From: Telopea speciosissima
Lineage: Eukaryota > Streptophyta > Magnoliopsida > Proteales > Proteaceae
Reading direction: 5' to 3'
Assembly: GCF_018873765.1 (NCBI RefSeq)
Contig: NC_057918.1
Coordinates: 69,539,871 to 69,603,870 of the forward strand
Length of the DNA: 64,000 nt
Shown here: positions 10,156 through 20,833 of the stretch, in pieces
Layout of the letters: the number at the start of each line of letters is the position of its first letter
Numbering within the stretch: position 1 is the first letter of the stretch
The notes under the pieces: model-generated
Seen by the model: the letters and a program-made list of their open reading frames with translations, nothing else
Database searches by the model: none
Told to the model about the DNA's origin: nothing
Program-made: the position numbers and the translations under genes

Positions 10156-13100
10156 GTTGGTGCGTAGATATCAGTCATGCCCAACTTGCAGACTAGAGGT
10201 TGAAAAACTTTTCCACTTAAGCCTTTGGTGAACACATCAGCCAACTGTTCCCCAGAATGCACACAAGGAACACAAACCATCCCATTATCCAGATTCTCCT
10301 TGATAAAATGACGATCAATTTCAATGTGTTTCGTCCTATCATGCTGCACTGGATTATGGGCAATGCTTATTGCTGATTTTGTCGCGCAGAGAGTCGCATA
10401 GGCAGAGTAATAGGAATACTCAAATCTTGTAACAAAGTCTTGAGCCACAATAGTTCACAAATACCAAGAGCCATAACTCTAAATTCAGCCTCTGCACTAG
10501 AACGGACCACCACTGTTTGCTTCTTGCTGTGCCATGTAACACAATTTCCACCCACAAATGTACAGTAACCTGTGGTGGATTTTCGATCATGGGAACCAGC
10601 CCAATCTGAGTCAGTGTAGGCCTCAATCTGTAGATGATGATGACGAGAGAATAATACTCCTTTACCAGGAGCCGACTTCAAGTATCTCAAAATCTTGAAT
10701 ACTGCTTCTAGATGATTAGACCGGGGATCATGCATAAATTGACTGATAAGACTCACAGCATAGGCAATATCAGGCCTAGTGTGAGATAAATAAATTAGTC
10801 GCCCAACTAGCCTCTGATATCTCCCTTTGTCCACTGGTTCACCATCAGTGTCTCGGAAACGAGCATTTGCCTCAATGGGAGTATCCACAGGAGAACAGCC
10901 TAACATGCCAGTTTCAGAAAGAAGATCTAGAGTATACTTGCGTTGAGATAAGAACAGCCCTTGAGAAGAATGGGCCACTTCAATCCCTAGAAAATAGCGA
11001 AGTATGCCTAGATCCTTAATCTCAAATTCCTTGGCCAAATAATTCTTCAACTTGGAAATTTCAGCAGGGATATTTCCAGTTACAATTATATCATCGACAT
11101 ATACTAGGAGGAGAGTAATAATGTTGCCCGATGTCTTGATAAATAAAGTGTGATCTGCATTGCTTTGTTTATAACCAAATGTCAACATCGCTGTCTGAAA
11201 ATGACCAAACCATGCACGTGGTGATTGTTTCAGACCATACAACGCACGCTTAAGTTTACAAACCTTGCCATGAGTTGTAGCAGATGAGAACCCAGGAGGG
11301 ACATCCATATATACCTCTTCCTCTAATTCACCATGGAGGAAGGCATTTTTAACATCAAGCTGCTGTAGACTCCATCCTAAGTTCACAGCACAAGAGAGAA
11401 TTACCCTGATAGTGTTCATTTTGGCAACAGGTGCAAAAGTCTCCAAATAATCTATCCCATATGTCGAGTAAATCCGCGAGCAACCAGCCTTGCTTTAAAA
11501 CGATCAACTGTTCCATCGACTTTTTGTTTAATTACAAAGACCCACTTGCAGCCAACAGTCTTCTTTTGTGGTGGAAGTGTGACAAGATCCCATGTACCAC
11601 TCTTCTTTAGAGCTAGCATTTCTTCGATCATGGCCTCCTTCCACCTAGTATTTGAAAATGCCTCCTGCTAAGTCTGTGGTATGGAAACAGAGGATAAAGA
11701 GGAAACAAAAGCATGAAATGATGGGGATAAAGATTCATACGAAACAACCTGTGATATTGGATGTTGCGTACAAGACCTTTTTCCCTTTCTAAGAGCAATG
11801 GGTAGATCAAGTGATGGATCAGAAGTAATAGGAGAAGTAGCAGCATCTAAAGGATTAGAAATATTACCAGAGGAGGTGTCATTCGAACCTGGGTCAGAGG
11901 ACAACTCTTGGTCTGGTAATGCTGCAGTGGTGGGCTGTTGTTGCCCTTTTTCTTTCGATAATCTTGTTGTGTGAAATCTTTCTTGGCTGTACTGCTTGCT
12001 CCCCTTGAACATCATTATCTAAAGGTACATGATAGTCATCAATAGGTTCATGTAGAGGAGGAATGGGAATCGGCACTTCTTCTAGAGTAGGAATGGACTC
12101 CCCGTGAAGAGGTGCCGAAGATGGAAAGAAAGCCACAGCCTCATGAAAAACGGCATCCATGGAAATAAAATCTCGACGAGATGTAGGATGATAACATTTA
12201 TACCCCTTTTGGGTGGGAGAATAACCAATGAAAATACAGCGGAGACCGCGGGGATCAAGCTTGCCATGGGCATAGTGGTTTCAAACAAAACAAACACACC
12301 CAAAAATTTTGGGAGGAATAATATAAGAAGAAGACCCCTTTAAAAGATCAAGAGGAGATTTATAGTCAAGTACCCGAGAGGGCATCCTATTGATAAGATA
12401 AGCAGCTGTTAAAACAGCCTCCCCTCAGAAATGAGAAGGAACATGCATTTCAAACATAATAGAGCGAGCTACATCAAGAAGATATCTATTTTTACGTTCA
12501 GCCACTCCATTTTGGGGTGGAGTGTCAACGCAACTGGTTTGATGAATAATACCCTGAGTAGCAAGAAATAATTGAAAGGCTCCATCGAAATATTCACGAC
12601 CATTGTCACTCCTGAGAGTTTGAATGGTAGCTTGAAATTGAGTTTGAACCATGCTATAAAAGACTTTAAAACAGGAAAAAACTTCACTCTTGTGTCGCAT
12701 TAAGTAAACCCAAGTGGTGCGTGTGTGGCAATCAATAAAGGTGACAAACCACTTAAAGCCAGAAATAGAAGAGGTACGTGAGGGACCCCAGACATCAGAA
12801 TGAATCATAGAAAAAGGCTTAGAACATCTTTTATTTGAGCTAGAATAAACAGAACGAGTTTGTTTTGCGAAAACACAAGCCTCACATAATAAAGAGTGAG
12901 GGTTACAATGCTGAAATAAAACAGGAAAAATCTTATCTAAGGTTCCTAAAGGTGGATGGCCCAGTCGACGATGCCATCGGTGCAATTCAGATAAATGATG
13001 TTCAGCGGAAGTAGCAGTAAGAGCCTGGCCAGACATAGTAACAGCATGAGAGATAAGATCATCGTCAAGCAAGTAGAGACCACCACCCATTTTACCAGGT

Positions 13101-13396
13101 CCAATCGTTCTCCCTGTCCCCAAGTCCTGAAAGACACAATGTGAAGGATAAAAAATAACTTTGCAATTGAGATCAGATGTGAAACTACTGATAGAAAGCA
13201 AATTAGAAGTTAACTTAGGAACATGTAAAACAGAGGACAAAGATAAAGAAGGAGAACAATGGATGACTCCCTTCCCTGAGACAGAGGAAAGAGAACCATC
13301 GGCTATTTTAATTTTATCTTTGCCTGAACAGGGAGAATAACGAAAAAATAAATTGGATTGACCAGTCATGTGGTCAGTGGCTCCGGAATCGATTAT
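10152..13396 (-). pseudogene. Copia-1 pol (protease, integrase, RT, RNase H)
   Basis: In order on the minus strand: protease DSGATDHMTG near 13355-13385; GAG-preintegrase HRWHRRLGHP and a C..C pair near 12880-12970; integrase core HSDVWGP, LRSDNGREY and NGVAERKNR (D, D, E); a TGA at about 12425; more integrase to about 12190 with a further stop; a variable spacer in two frames (12160-11894, 12015-11668); RT from about 11446 with LDVKNAFLHG and YVDDIIVTG; RNase H with YTDSDWAGS and SSAEAEF; a frameshift near 10390-10440; and an end at 10152. The four enzymes are recognisable but not expressible as one polyprotein. Confidence 0.9.
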
Positions 13397-14522
13397 CTAA
13401 GGATGAGATAATGCCGAAGCACAATGACCAGCAAAAGAAATACTTGGTTTGGAGAAAACAAGGTTCGATTCAGAAGAGGGAACCACAGTCGAGGTAGAGG
13501 CAGGTGCAGATGAAGAGGCGAAGGTAGTCATCATACGACGAAAGGCAGCAAGTTCCTCTGCAGAAAGTGTGGTAGTAGGGGCTGTTTTAGTAGCTTCAGA
13601 AAGATGGGCCTGTGTGCCACCATGACCACGGCCATGGCCTCGACCACGACCACCACTATGACCATCAGAAGAGTCAGATGGCCGACCATGTAACTTCCAG
13701 CAAAAATCCATAGTATGTCGTTCCTTTCCACAATGAGTACATTTAAGAGGTTCCTTCTCAGACAAGGAACGTGTACTAGTACTAGAAGAGCCACCTCTAG
13801 AAGAAATTAAAGCAGATCTCTTTGGCTGTGTAGTTGGTAACATGGTGGAACGACGAGTATCTTCCAATTGTATCATAGAGTAGGCTTGCTCCAAAGTGGG
13901 AAAAGGTGAACGACTCAGAACTTGAGACCGAAGCTGATCATATTCCACATTAAGGTTAGTCAAGAAAGTGTATACTCTGAATTTATCCTCCCTAAGCTGA
14001 AATTTGGTAATATCAGAAGGACAATCAAGCTGAAAGTTATCATAATCGTCAAAGCTCTTGCCACAGGCTACGGAGTTTACAGTAGTATTCAGATAAAGTA
14101 AGTTCTCCCTGTTTGGTTGCATGGAGTTTTCGTTGAATATCATAAACTTGTGCATCATTCCCTACCTGGGAATAGGTACCGTTAGCAGCTTTCCAAATTT
14201 TTGCGGCTGAATCAAGTAGTGTATAGCCACGGGCAATGGATGGAGTCATTGCACTGAGAAGAAAAGCCATAACAAGAGAGTTGCTGGAACTCCACTTGTC
14301 TTGTAATGTACCAGCTTCACTTGGTTTGACAGTGGTACCATATATATATCCCTTATAGCCCCTTGAATCAATGGAAAGAAACATTTGTGTAGACCAAAGT
14401 AAATAATTAGTGCCATCGAGCTATATCGGGCTGACTAGAAAAGAGGGATAATCATGATGGGTCCCTTGTGTAGAAGATTGGCCAGTGTTGGTCGTAGCAG
14501 TGGATGCAGTTGAATCAGGCAT
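13397..14522 (-). pseudogene. Copia-1 gag
   Basis: It starts at ATG 14522-14520 (MPDSTASTATTNTGQSS), then has a stop at 14421-14423 just before LDGTNYLLWSTQMFL, the usual copia gag N-terminus. The frame ending at 14049 (GYTLLDSAAKIWKAANGTY) shifts near 14050-14150 into the frame 14158-13397, which holds the capsid region and a CCHC knuckle, CTHCGKERHTMDFC, followed by an RGRGHGRGHGG stretch. A TAG ends the frame at 13397, just upstream of the protease site. Confidence 0.85.
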
Positions 14523-15346
14523 ACTGATAGAACTTCAGTAACCGAGAAGTGCAGGAATTTGCAGAATATTCTGCAATAGGCAGTAGTTCTTCAAAATAAA
14601 CTCTGCAGGTTGTATAAAGAAACAACTACAATGTTGTCAAACAAAGGGAAGCTGCAGATCTGAATACAGAAAAAAATCTGCAGGGCTTCAAAAAAAATAC
14701 TACACTCTTGCAAAAAAAAATCTGCAGATCTTCAACAAAAAAGCTGCTGTAGGTCTTCAAAAAATTGCAGGTCTTCAATAAAAAACTGCTGCAGGTGTTT
14801 TAAAACAGCTGCAGGTCTTCAAAAAAAAGGAGGAAAGGAGTCTGCAGATCTTCGCACAATATGGATTTGCAGGTCTCGAAAAAAAAAATTCTGCAGGTCT
14901 CGAGAAAAAAATTTTCAGGTCTTAAAACATATGCAGGTCTTCTAAAAAAAATTCTGCAGTGCTTCAGTCTTCAAACATGGAGAAAAAAATACTGCAGGTC
15001 TTCGAGAGAAATAAATCTGCAGGTCTTCAATCTTCGAGAAAAATAAATCTGCAGGTCTTCTAAAAAAAATCTGCAGTGCTTCAGTCTTCAATCATGGATC
15101 TCACTGTGCATGGAGATCATAAAATAGGATAAAGTAAAGGAGGTAAACTCTAGGGCAAGTACTAGATCATATTTAGATCACCTCAAAGTATTGTCCCCAT
15201 GAAATAATGGAAACGAGAGAAGGGAAGAGAGGAGGGTCTCGGTTGATTTAGGGTTTTAGGGTAATGGGTTAGTTGATCTAGGAGAGATCAATTGTGGAGG
15301 GAGACGATGGAGGAGAGCATAATTAATTTCTCAGATATCGAGTTTA
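14523..15346 (-). repeat. Copia-1 leader with CTGCAGGTCTTC low-order repeats
   Basis: The untranslated leader between PBS and gag. From about 14555 to 15085 it holds some fifteen or more degenerate copies of CTGCAG(G/A)TCTTC separated by A-runs of 4-9 bases, with many PstI-like CTGCAG sites. No coding content. Such A-rich repetitive leaders can grow by template slippage; any role in packaging is inference. Confidence 0.8.
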
Positions 15347-15359
15347 GGCTTTGATACCA
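15347..15359 (-). promoter_or_regulatory. Copia-1 primer binding site
   Basis: The minus strand reads TGGTATCAAAGCC directly after the LTR end, one change from the usual TGGTATCAGAGCC complementary to initiator Met-tRNA. Confidence 0.88.
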
Positions 15360-15634
15360 TGTAGAAATTAGTGAATGGCTTGATTGATCAATGAGATCAG
15401 TCAAGCTCTCTATTTATAATAATAATAATAAAAGAGATTACAAAGGGAAACACTGTTCATGACACTGTTCACGTGAACAGTGTCACAGCCCAAATATAAC
15501 TCTAACTCTAACTAGTTAAATAGAGCTAGAATAGAACTAGGAAAGGGAAAATAACTAAAATAGAAATAACACCCCATGGGTCGATCTTATATCATGGATC
15601 GACCCATGTCACACGTAATACCCATATTCCAACA
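15360..15634 (-). repeat. Copia-1 5' LTR (275 bp)
   Basis: Matches 9862-10144 except for three substitutions (around the CACTGTTCA repeats and in the CTCTAACTCTAAC stretch) and the 8-bp indel. It is the promoter LTR of the minus-strand element. The palindrome with CACGTG is at 15464-15481. Confidence 0.95.
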
Positions 15635-15639
15635 CTCCT

Positions 15640-16833
15640 CAAAAAGGAAGGTGGTCTAGGCATTTGAAGAATTAAAGAAGTGAATTATGCTGGTATCATT
15701 AATCTTATCTGGCAGATTGCCTCTTAAGAAGAAAAGTATTTAGGTCGATTGGATATACTCGGGTCTCCTTCGTCAGGACTCAATCTGGACTCCCTCAGCC
15801 TTGTCGGATGCTTCTTAGGTCTGGCGTAAAATTCTTGCTAACCGCCACTTGGTGCTTCAAGTCATTCGCTCCAAGATTGGTGATGGTCTCTCTTCCTACC
15901 TTTGGTTGGATCACTAACACCCATTGGGAATTCTTCTCCACTTGGTCACTCCGAGAATCATTTATGCTTCGGGTTTCAACACTCTCCTTGCTGGCTGACA
16001 TCCTTGATCAAAATGGCTGGGCTCCCCCCTCCCTTAACCTTATTTGGAATGAGCTTCGTTCCATTCCAAGAAGGCTAGTGGCAAGATGTGACTGTGTTAC
16101 TTGGTCGTCAAACAACTCAAGCTCCTTCTCCTCCAAGGCAGTCTAGAATCTCATTCGTTTGAAAGGCCCGTTGGTTCCTTGGCATAATCTTCTTTGGTTC
16201 AGGCATCACAATCCTCGTCACTGCTTCACAGCCTGGAGGGTCTTCACCAATTGACTTCCAACTCAGGCCTTTCTCTACAGCCGCCAGATCTCAGTCTCCC
16301 TTGCTTGCTGCCTTTGTTGGCACAATCTTGAAGACTTGGATCATCTTTTCTTTGATTGCCCTACTACCGCTGCCATTTGGAAAGGAATTTTAAGAATGCT
16401 GGCCTGCCCGCAGAAGAATTCTCCCTTTCTCTAGAGAATGGATCTGGATTGATATGACCTATGCTGGTTCCTCTATTTGCGATTTGGTCGGAAAGATGGC
16501 TTTTTGTGCTGCCCTCAACCACATTTGGATGGAGCGCAATATCAGGAAATGGACCTCCAACTCTTGCTCTTACCAAAATATTTGGGATTTCATTTCTTTT
16601 GAAATTAATGCAAAGTTATCTCTAGGCTTTAGCTCCCCACTCCCAGTGTTTAGACACCCCAAGGAACAGGCTCATTGTTGATCCCTGGGGTCTCTCCAAT
16701 GTATCTTTAGTTGCTCCAGCCGGTCTTGCCTAAGGCTTGGGCTTGCTGTCTTATTTTTCTTTCTTCCCTTCGGGGCCCCCTGTCTTTTTTCTCTCCCTTT
16801 TGGTAATGAACTTATTTATTCATCCAAAAAAAA
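15640..16833 (+). pseudogene. LINE-2 RT end, zf-RVT region and 3' tail
   Basis: Continues the RT exactly where Copia-1 cut it (KKEGGLGI), then SIPRRLVARCDCVTWSS (near 16070), HCFTAWRVF and CCLCWHNLEDLDHLFFDC near 16300-16370. Several stops and shifts occur (15721-15723, 16144-16146, 16385). The 3' UTR ends with TTTATTCATCC and A8 at 16826-16833. Confidence 0.82.
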
Positions 16834-18389
16834 TATACATTTGGGTGAGCCCATAGTGAACCCAATAGGGTTTTTGAATCCTGGGATCGCATCACCCTGT
16901 TTTAGTCTTTAGATGATTATTGGCCTTTTTTTAATGCTTTTTGTTGTAATGGGCTCCATTCTAAATCCCAAAAAATTTAGTACAAGGGGTGTACACGGAC
17001 TTTAAGTCCTTTTCTAGTAGCATTAGGAGTTTGAAAGTCTAATTAGTTGTTTGGTGTTATTAGGATTTCTGAAGTTGTAGTTAGTCTTTGATTCAGAGTC
17101 AGTTTAGGAATTGGTTTATGTTGTTTTCAGTTTATTATTGGTCAATTAAATAGTGGTTTGAGTTGTATTAGGATTAGGCAAGTTCTAGTAGTAGTAGGAG
17201 TCATATTTTGAGAGTTTTATATAAGCTTATGTACTGTGCCGTATGGCTACCTAAGATTGAATATAGATTTTGAGTTTGTTTAAGTGGTTTCTGCTGCTTA
17301 CGTTTCAGTTATGATTAGGGTATCTTCTTTTTCTTCTCTTCAATTCTCTGCTGTAAATTCGTTGTTATTCTGGTAATAATTCTTCTTGAACTTCTTTTCT
17401 ATGAGACTTTTTTTTCCAATTTCTTAAATATTTTGTTTGCGCTAAATACTAGCATTGGTTACTGTTCACAATTCCTAAACAGTACCTGATTTCTTTATGT
17501 TCTCTAATTTCTTCTGTTTTCTAGAACCCTAGTCAATTCTACCCTTTACTCATTACCATTCTCTTGTAGCTCAGCCTTAGAATTCCACAACCCTAGGCTA
17601 TGCTACATTGATTAATACACTTTGGAAGGTCAGGAGGCACATGCTCACAGAGGGAGGGGAAAAAGGGAGGGGAGAGTGGAGAGTGTTTCCTTACAATAAT
17701 TTTGTTCTCTTTTGTTTCCTTACAACAATTGTGTTCTCTTCTTATAATCCCGTGTCTAAATAGAGTTGGGTTTTTGTGAAATATAATAGAAAAAAATGAA
17801 GTGCAGTTAGATTCACACTGGGTATGGGAAGAGTGGGCATAAATATTATGATATTCATTTATTTGTCTTTCGGGTAGAGCTGTGATAGTTCTTAATGCTG
17901 CCTTCTACATGCAACCCAGATCCTTAGCCAAGGATTTTTGTCATGGGTTTCAGTGTACACTACTATAATTTTTCTGCTGATCCTGTGGATTCTGAAAAGA
18001 GTAAACGATGATATATCAATGAATTATATCATGTACCTAGACAAAAGAATACTCAAGTGTTGCATTATATTTACTTTGAAAGCTTCTTATATTTACATTA
18101 AAAAAAAAAAACAAAAAAAACTCAGCTCATTTATTGGTAAATATGAATTTGCAATATTTTTTATGGTCCATAGAACTTTCAACAGCTCATAGGTGAATTT
18201 TAGCTTTAACTGCGGATCCCAACTATTTATTTATTAATTAAGAAGTAAAAAAAAAAATTATTAAGGAGAAAAGAAAGTTACGTAATGCAACAACGACGAC
18301 AACAACAAGAAGGATCAGTCCATCAACTACATACTTCTAGGAAGAATCACACTCTAGCCTAGTGCCCCAAATAAAAGTGAAGTTTGTCC
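16834..18389. other. Intergenic DNA, possible old LTR or promoter segment
   Basis: AT-rich, with no supported gene. A TATA-like TTTATATAAGC at 17216-17226 is followed by a T/C-rich stretch to about 17420. This could be an LTR relic or the upstream promoter and 5' UTR exon of the gene at 19643; the sequence alone does not decide. 17690-17740 holds a short near-duplication (GTTTCCTTACAA). An A-run with low complexity lies at 18090-18118. Confidence 0.4.
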
Positions 18390-18720
18390 CCCCTCCCCTT
18401 CCCGCTGCTTTAGCTAACTCATTACCTAGAGCATTTAACAATTTCAGCTTCCAAGTTAACCAAAGGTTCACAAAATCAGTATAAGATACTGGTTCTCCAA
18501 ATAAGATGCGTGTCTCGAAGGATTATCTCCAAAGTCACAATTCAACCATTTCATGACCTGCACATTATCACCCTCAATCAACGCATTAGAACAACCATAG
18601 GAAAATGCAAATCTAGGCCTTCAGTATCCACCTTCAACTCTGCAGAAATAAAATCACATACTCCAATTGGCTCAGAGTAAACCAACAATATAGTACCCTC
18701 ATGATCCTTGAAGCGCTACC
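18390..18720 (-). pseudogene. LINE RNase H domain remnant
   Basis: The minus strand gives SNALIEGDNVQVMKWLNCDFG near 18530-18590, then after a frame break NLWLTWKLKLLNALGNELAKAAG near 18400-18480. This is the RVT_3 RNase H pattern of plant LINE or domesticated RNase H proteins (DN...W, then N.LA..LAK). It is only about 110 residues with shifts, so a dead fragment. Confidence 0.6.
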
Positions 18721-19628
18721 ATGTAGTTCACCTTAATAGCATTGGAGGGAGCATTCCGCTTGGTTTATGTCAGGGAGTGTGCTAGCAGAACAGCGACTGT
18801 GTCTCATGAAGTAGTTTCTTTGAATCCCATTGAATTCCTCCTTAGTAACATTTCACCTTACTGTTGTTATTGTACTTATTTATTTAAATGGTATTCATAG
18901 GGATGTTGGGAAAGATGCTTATCGGGTGTTACAATAACAACGAAAGTGTAAGTTGAGAAGTCTTTCAGAATTTGAGGAGAAAAGTGTTTTATCTAATATT
19001 CAGGTTTTGTAGATGGAGAAAGTATATATTTGGGGTTAAAAATGATAAATTCTTTTGTAGCCTATGAAACTGTAAAGAGAGAGAGAAAGAGGGATCGGAT
19101 TCTCTGGCATTAGTATCTTTTGATACTATTGTCATTACATACGCTACATGGTTTGATGTTAGGTGCTGATCAGGTGCTCAATGTCTGTAATGTGTTTCTC
19201 ATACTTTCTAGCTTCTTAAAAACCTGTAGTATGGGTAGTGAGGATCAGGTACTTTATTTACCTACAAGGTTTCCTATGGATGGTGAGGGAATTCCCCAAA
19301 ACTCTTCCTGTTTTCCTCTGTTGGTGATTTCCCCATGAACATGGCTTGTTTCGTGGAGCCAGCTGACTGGGAGTTCATCTGTTTCTGTTCTTTGGTCCAT
19401 GTCATGAGCCCAGTTGGTCGATCTGAACATTCTTATTCTGCATGCTGAGAATGCAAGATTTTTCATTGCAAATATTTGGTGACATGTAGATTATGTAGTA
19501 CAGCAAACTATTTTGCTGTAAACGGTACACGGTTATGACTGCATTTCACATATAATTTGTCTCATCATATTATCTTCTATTTGTAAAGAACTGTATTCTG
19601 AGAAGTTTAATATTTCAAATAACTTAAT
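18721..19628. other. Upstream region or possible 5' UTR intron of the DUF1644 gene
   Basis: No supported gene. 19080-19095 is a GA stretch. The sequence just before the coding start, TTAATACAGTACAG at about 19623-19636, looks like a splice acceptor, which would make at least part of this an intron in the 5' UTR. Confidence 0.4.
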
Positions 19629-19642
19629 ACAGTACAGCCAAG

Positions 19643-20833
19643 ATGACAGATATGAAAGGGAGCACATCCACTGTCACAGATATCCGTGCATTGCACAAGG
19701 AATGGGATGAAGCTTCATGCCCAATCTGCATGGACCATCCACACAATGCTGTTCTCCTAATCTGCAGCTCGCATGACAAGGGCTGCAGGTCTTACATCTG
19801 TGACACCAGTTACAGGCACTCAAATTGTTTGGATCGGTTTAAAAAGCTGAGGGTTGAACCTAGAAATAACTCCTCATGGTCTAGATCATCCTTACCCGAA
19901 AATAGAGACAGCTTAAGACTTGGTCTCAGCCCTCGTCGTGGGCATAGTTCTGAACCTAACTTTGAAAGTTCTGAACCTAACTTTGAAGGTTCTAGAATGA
20001 GAAATGGCTTGGAAGATGAAGTTCATGAAAATTATAGTTCAGATGAAAATAACGAAGGAACTTCGACTGGATCACTGGAACTTCGAGTAAATAGCCGTGA
20101 AGAACCAGATAGGAACCTAGAAATACGAGTTGATGACATTGTAGAGATGGATCAAGCTGAGACATTAAGGGAGAGGAGTGGTTTTGAAGAAGGGAATTTA
20201 TTAAACCCAGGCTTGAACTTGAAATGTCCATTGTGCCGAGGAACTGTACGTGGCTGGAAAATTGTAAAGGAGGCTAGACAGTATCTTGACCTCAAACGCA
20301 GGAGCTGCTCTCGGGAGTCCTGCTCTTTCTTTGGAAACTACAGGGAGCTTCGGAGGCATGCCAGGAGGGTCCACCCAACAACACGACCTTCTGATGCTGA
20401 CCCATCTAGACAAAGAGCTTGGCGAAACCTTGAGCATCAACGAGAATATGGTGACATTGTAAGCGCTATCCGTTCAGCGATGCCAGGAGCCATCGTCCTT
20501 GGGGATTATGTTATTGAAAGTGGAGATGGGCTCACTGTAGACAGGGAAAGCAGCTCAAGTGAAGGCAGTGGTCCATGGTGGACCACGTTCTTCCTATTTC
20601 AGATGATCGCCCCAGTTGGGGAACCGAGGGGCATTTCAAGGGCTTGGACTAGGCATCGTCGCTCATCTGTCTCACTAGCCAGTCGCCGTAATCTATGGGG
20701 TGAGAACCTCTTGGGTCTGCAGGATGACGAAGATGACTGGAACCTGGCTAGTGATATTGGTGAAGATGTTCCACCAGTACCAAGGAGACGTAGGAGGCTG
20801 ACACGATCCAGGCCTAATGAAGATCAACTATGA
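19643..20833 (+). CDS. DUF1644 family protein (plant Cys/His-rich, zinc-finger-like)
   Basis: An intact 396-residue single-exon coding sequence. Residues about 14-60 hold the first Cys block (SCPICMDHPHNAVLLIC, CRSYICDT, HSNCLDRF), typical of the plant-specific DUF1644 family. After an acidic Ser/Glu-rich linker comes the second block near 195-245 (CPLCRGTVRGWKIVKEA, CSRESCSFFGNYRELRRH) and the conserved RQRAWRNLEHQREYGDIV and AIVLGDYVIE. A 21-bp tandem duplication gives SSEPNFESSEPNFEG. A basic C-terminus (RRRRRL) could be a nuclear signal. The function is not established; the spacing resembles zinc binding. The ATG at 19643 sits just after a putative 3' splice site, so a 5' UTR intron is likely. 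An Arabidopsis relative from memory is At3g24740. Confidence 0.92.
   Translation: MTDMKGSTSTVTDIRALHKEWDEASCPICMDHPHNAVLLICSSHDKGCRSYICDTSYRHSNCLDRFKKLRVEPRNNSSWSRSSLPENRDSLRLGLSPRRGHSSEPNFESSEPNFEGSRMRNGLEDEVHENYSSDENNEGTSTGSLELRVNSREEPDRNLEIRVDDIVEMDQAETLRERSGFEEGNLLNPGLNLKCPLCRGTVRGWKIVKEARQYLDLKRRSCSRESCSFFGNYRELRRHARRVHPTTRPSDADPSRQRAWRNLEHQREYGDIVSAIRSAMPGAIVLGDYVIESGDGLTVDRESSSSEGSGPWWTTFFLFQMIAPVGEPRGISRAWTRHRRSSVSLASRRNLWGENLLGLQDDEDDWNLASDIGEDVPPVPRRRRRLTRSRPNEDQL

Larger units (their letters stand above)
9862..15634 (-). mobile_element. Ty1/copia LTR retrotransposon 'Copia-1', nested in LINE-2
   Basis: A 5.77-kb minus-strand element with near-identical LTRs (283 and 275 bp, TG...CA), a Met-tRNA primer binding site, a polypurine tract and gag-pol in copia order (gag, protease, integrase, RT, RNase H). 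Flanks are CTCCC (9857-9861) and CTCCT (15635-15639), a 5-bp target duplication with one difference. LTRs differ by 3 substitutions and one 8-bp indel, so it is young. The coding region nevertheless has several stops and frameshifts, so it needs other elements to move. Confidence 0.95.
670..16833 (+). mobile_element. L1-type LINE (host element 'LINE-2') split by three nested insertions
   Basis: The parts are 670-2115 (ORF1 and spacer), about 5710-7601 (ORF2 endonuclease to RT start), 9007-9861 (RT, including LAFADDLMIFSKAS) and 15635-16833 (RT end, zinc-binding C-terminus and A-tail). Together they total about 5.4 kb, normal for a full plant L1. Each break coincides with another element: LINE-1 (about 2116-5709), LINE-3 (7602-9006) and Copia-1 (9862-15634). 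The tail reads TTTATTCATCC followed by A8. The last two breaks are directly supported by target-site duplications and by homology resuming on the far side. The first is inferred from truncation geometry. The alternative is a full-length LINE followed by a separate truncated one. Confidence 0.75.

Noticed and set aside
17216-17420. TATA-like site and CT-rich stretch as the definite promoter of the DUF1644 gene
   Set aside because: 2.4 kb from the coding start with no transcript evidence; could equally be an LTR relic, so listed only as possible.
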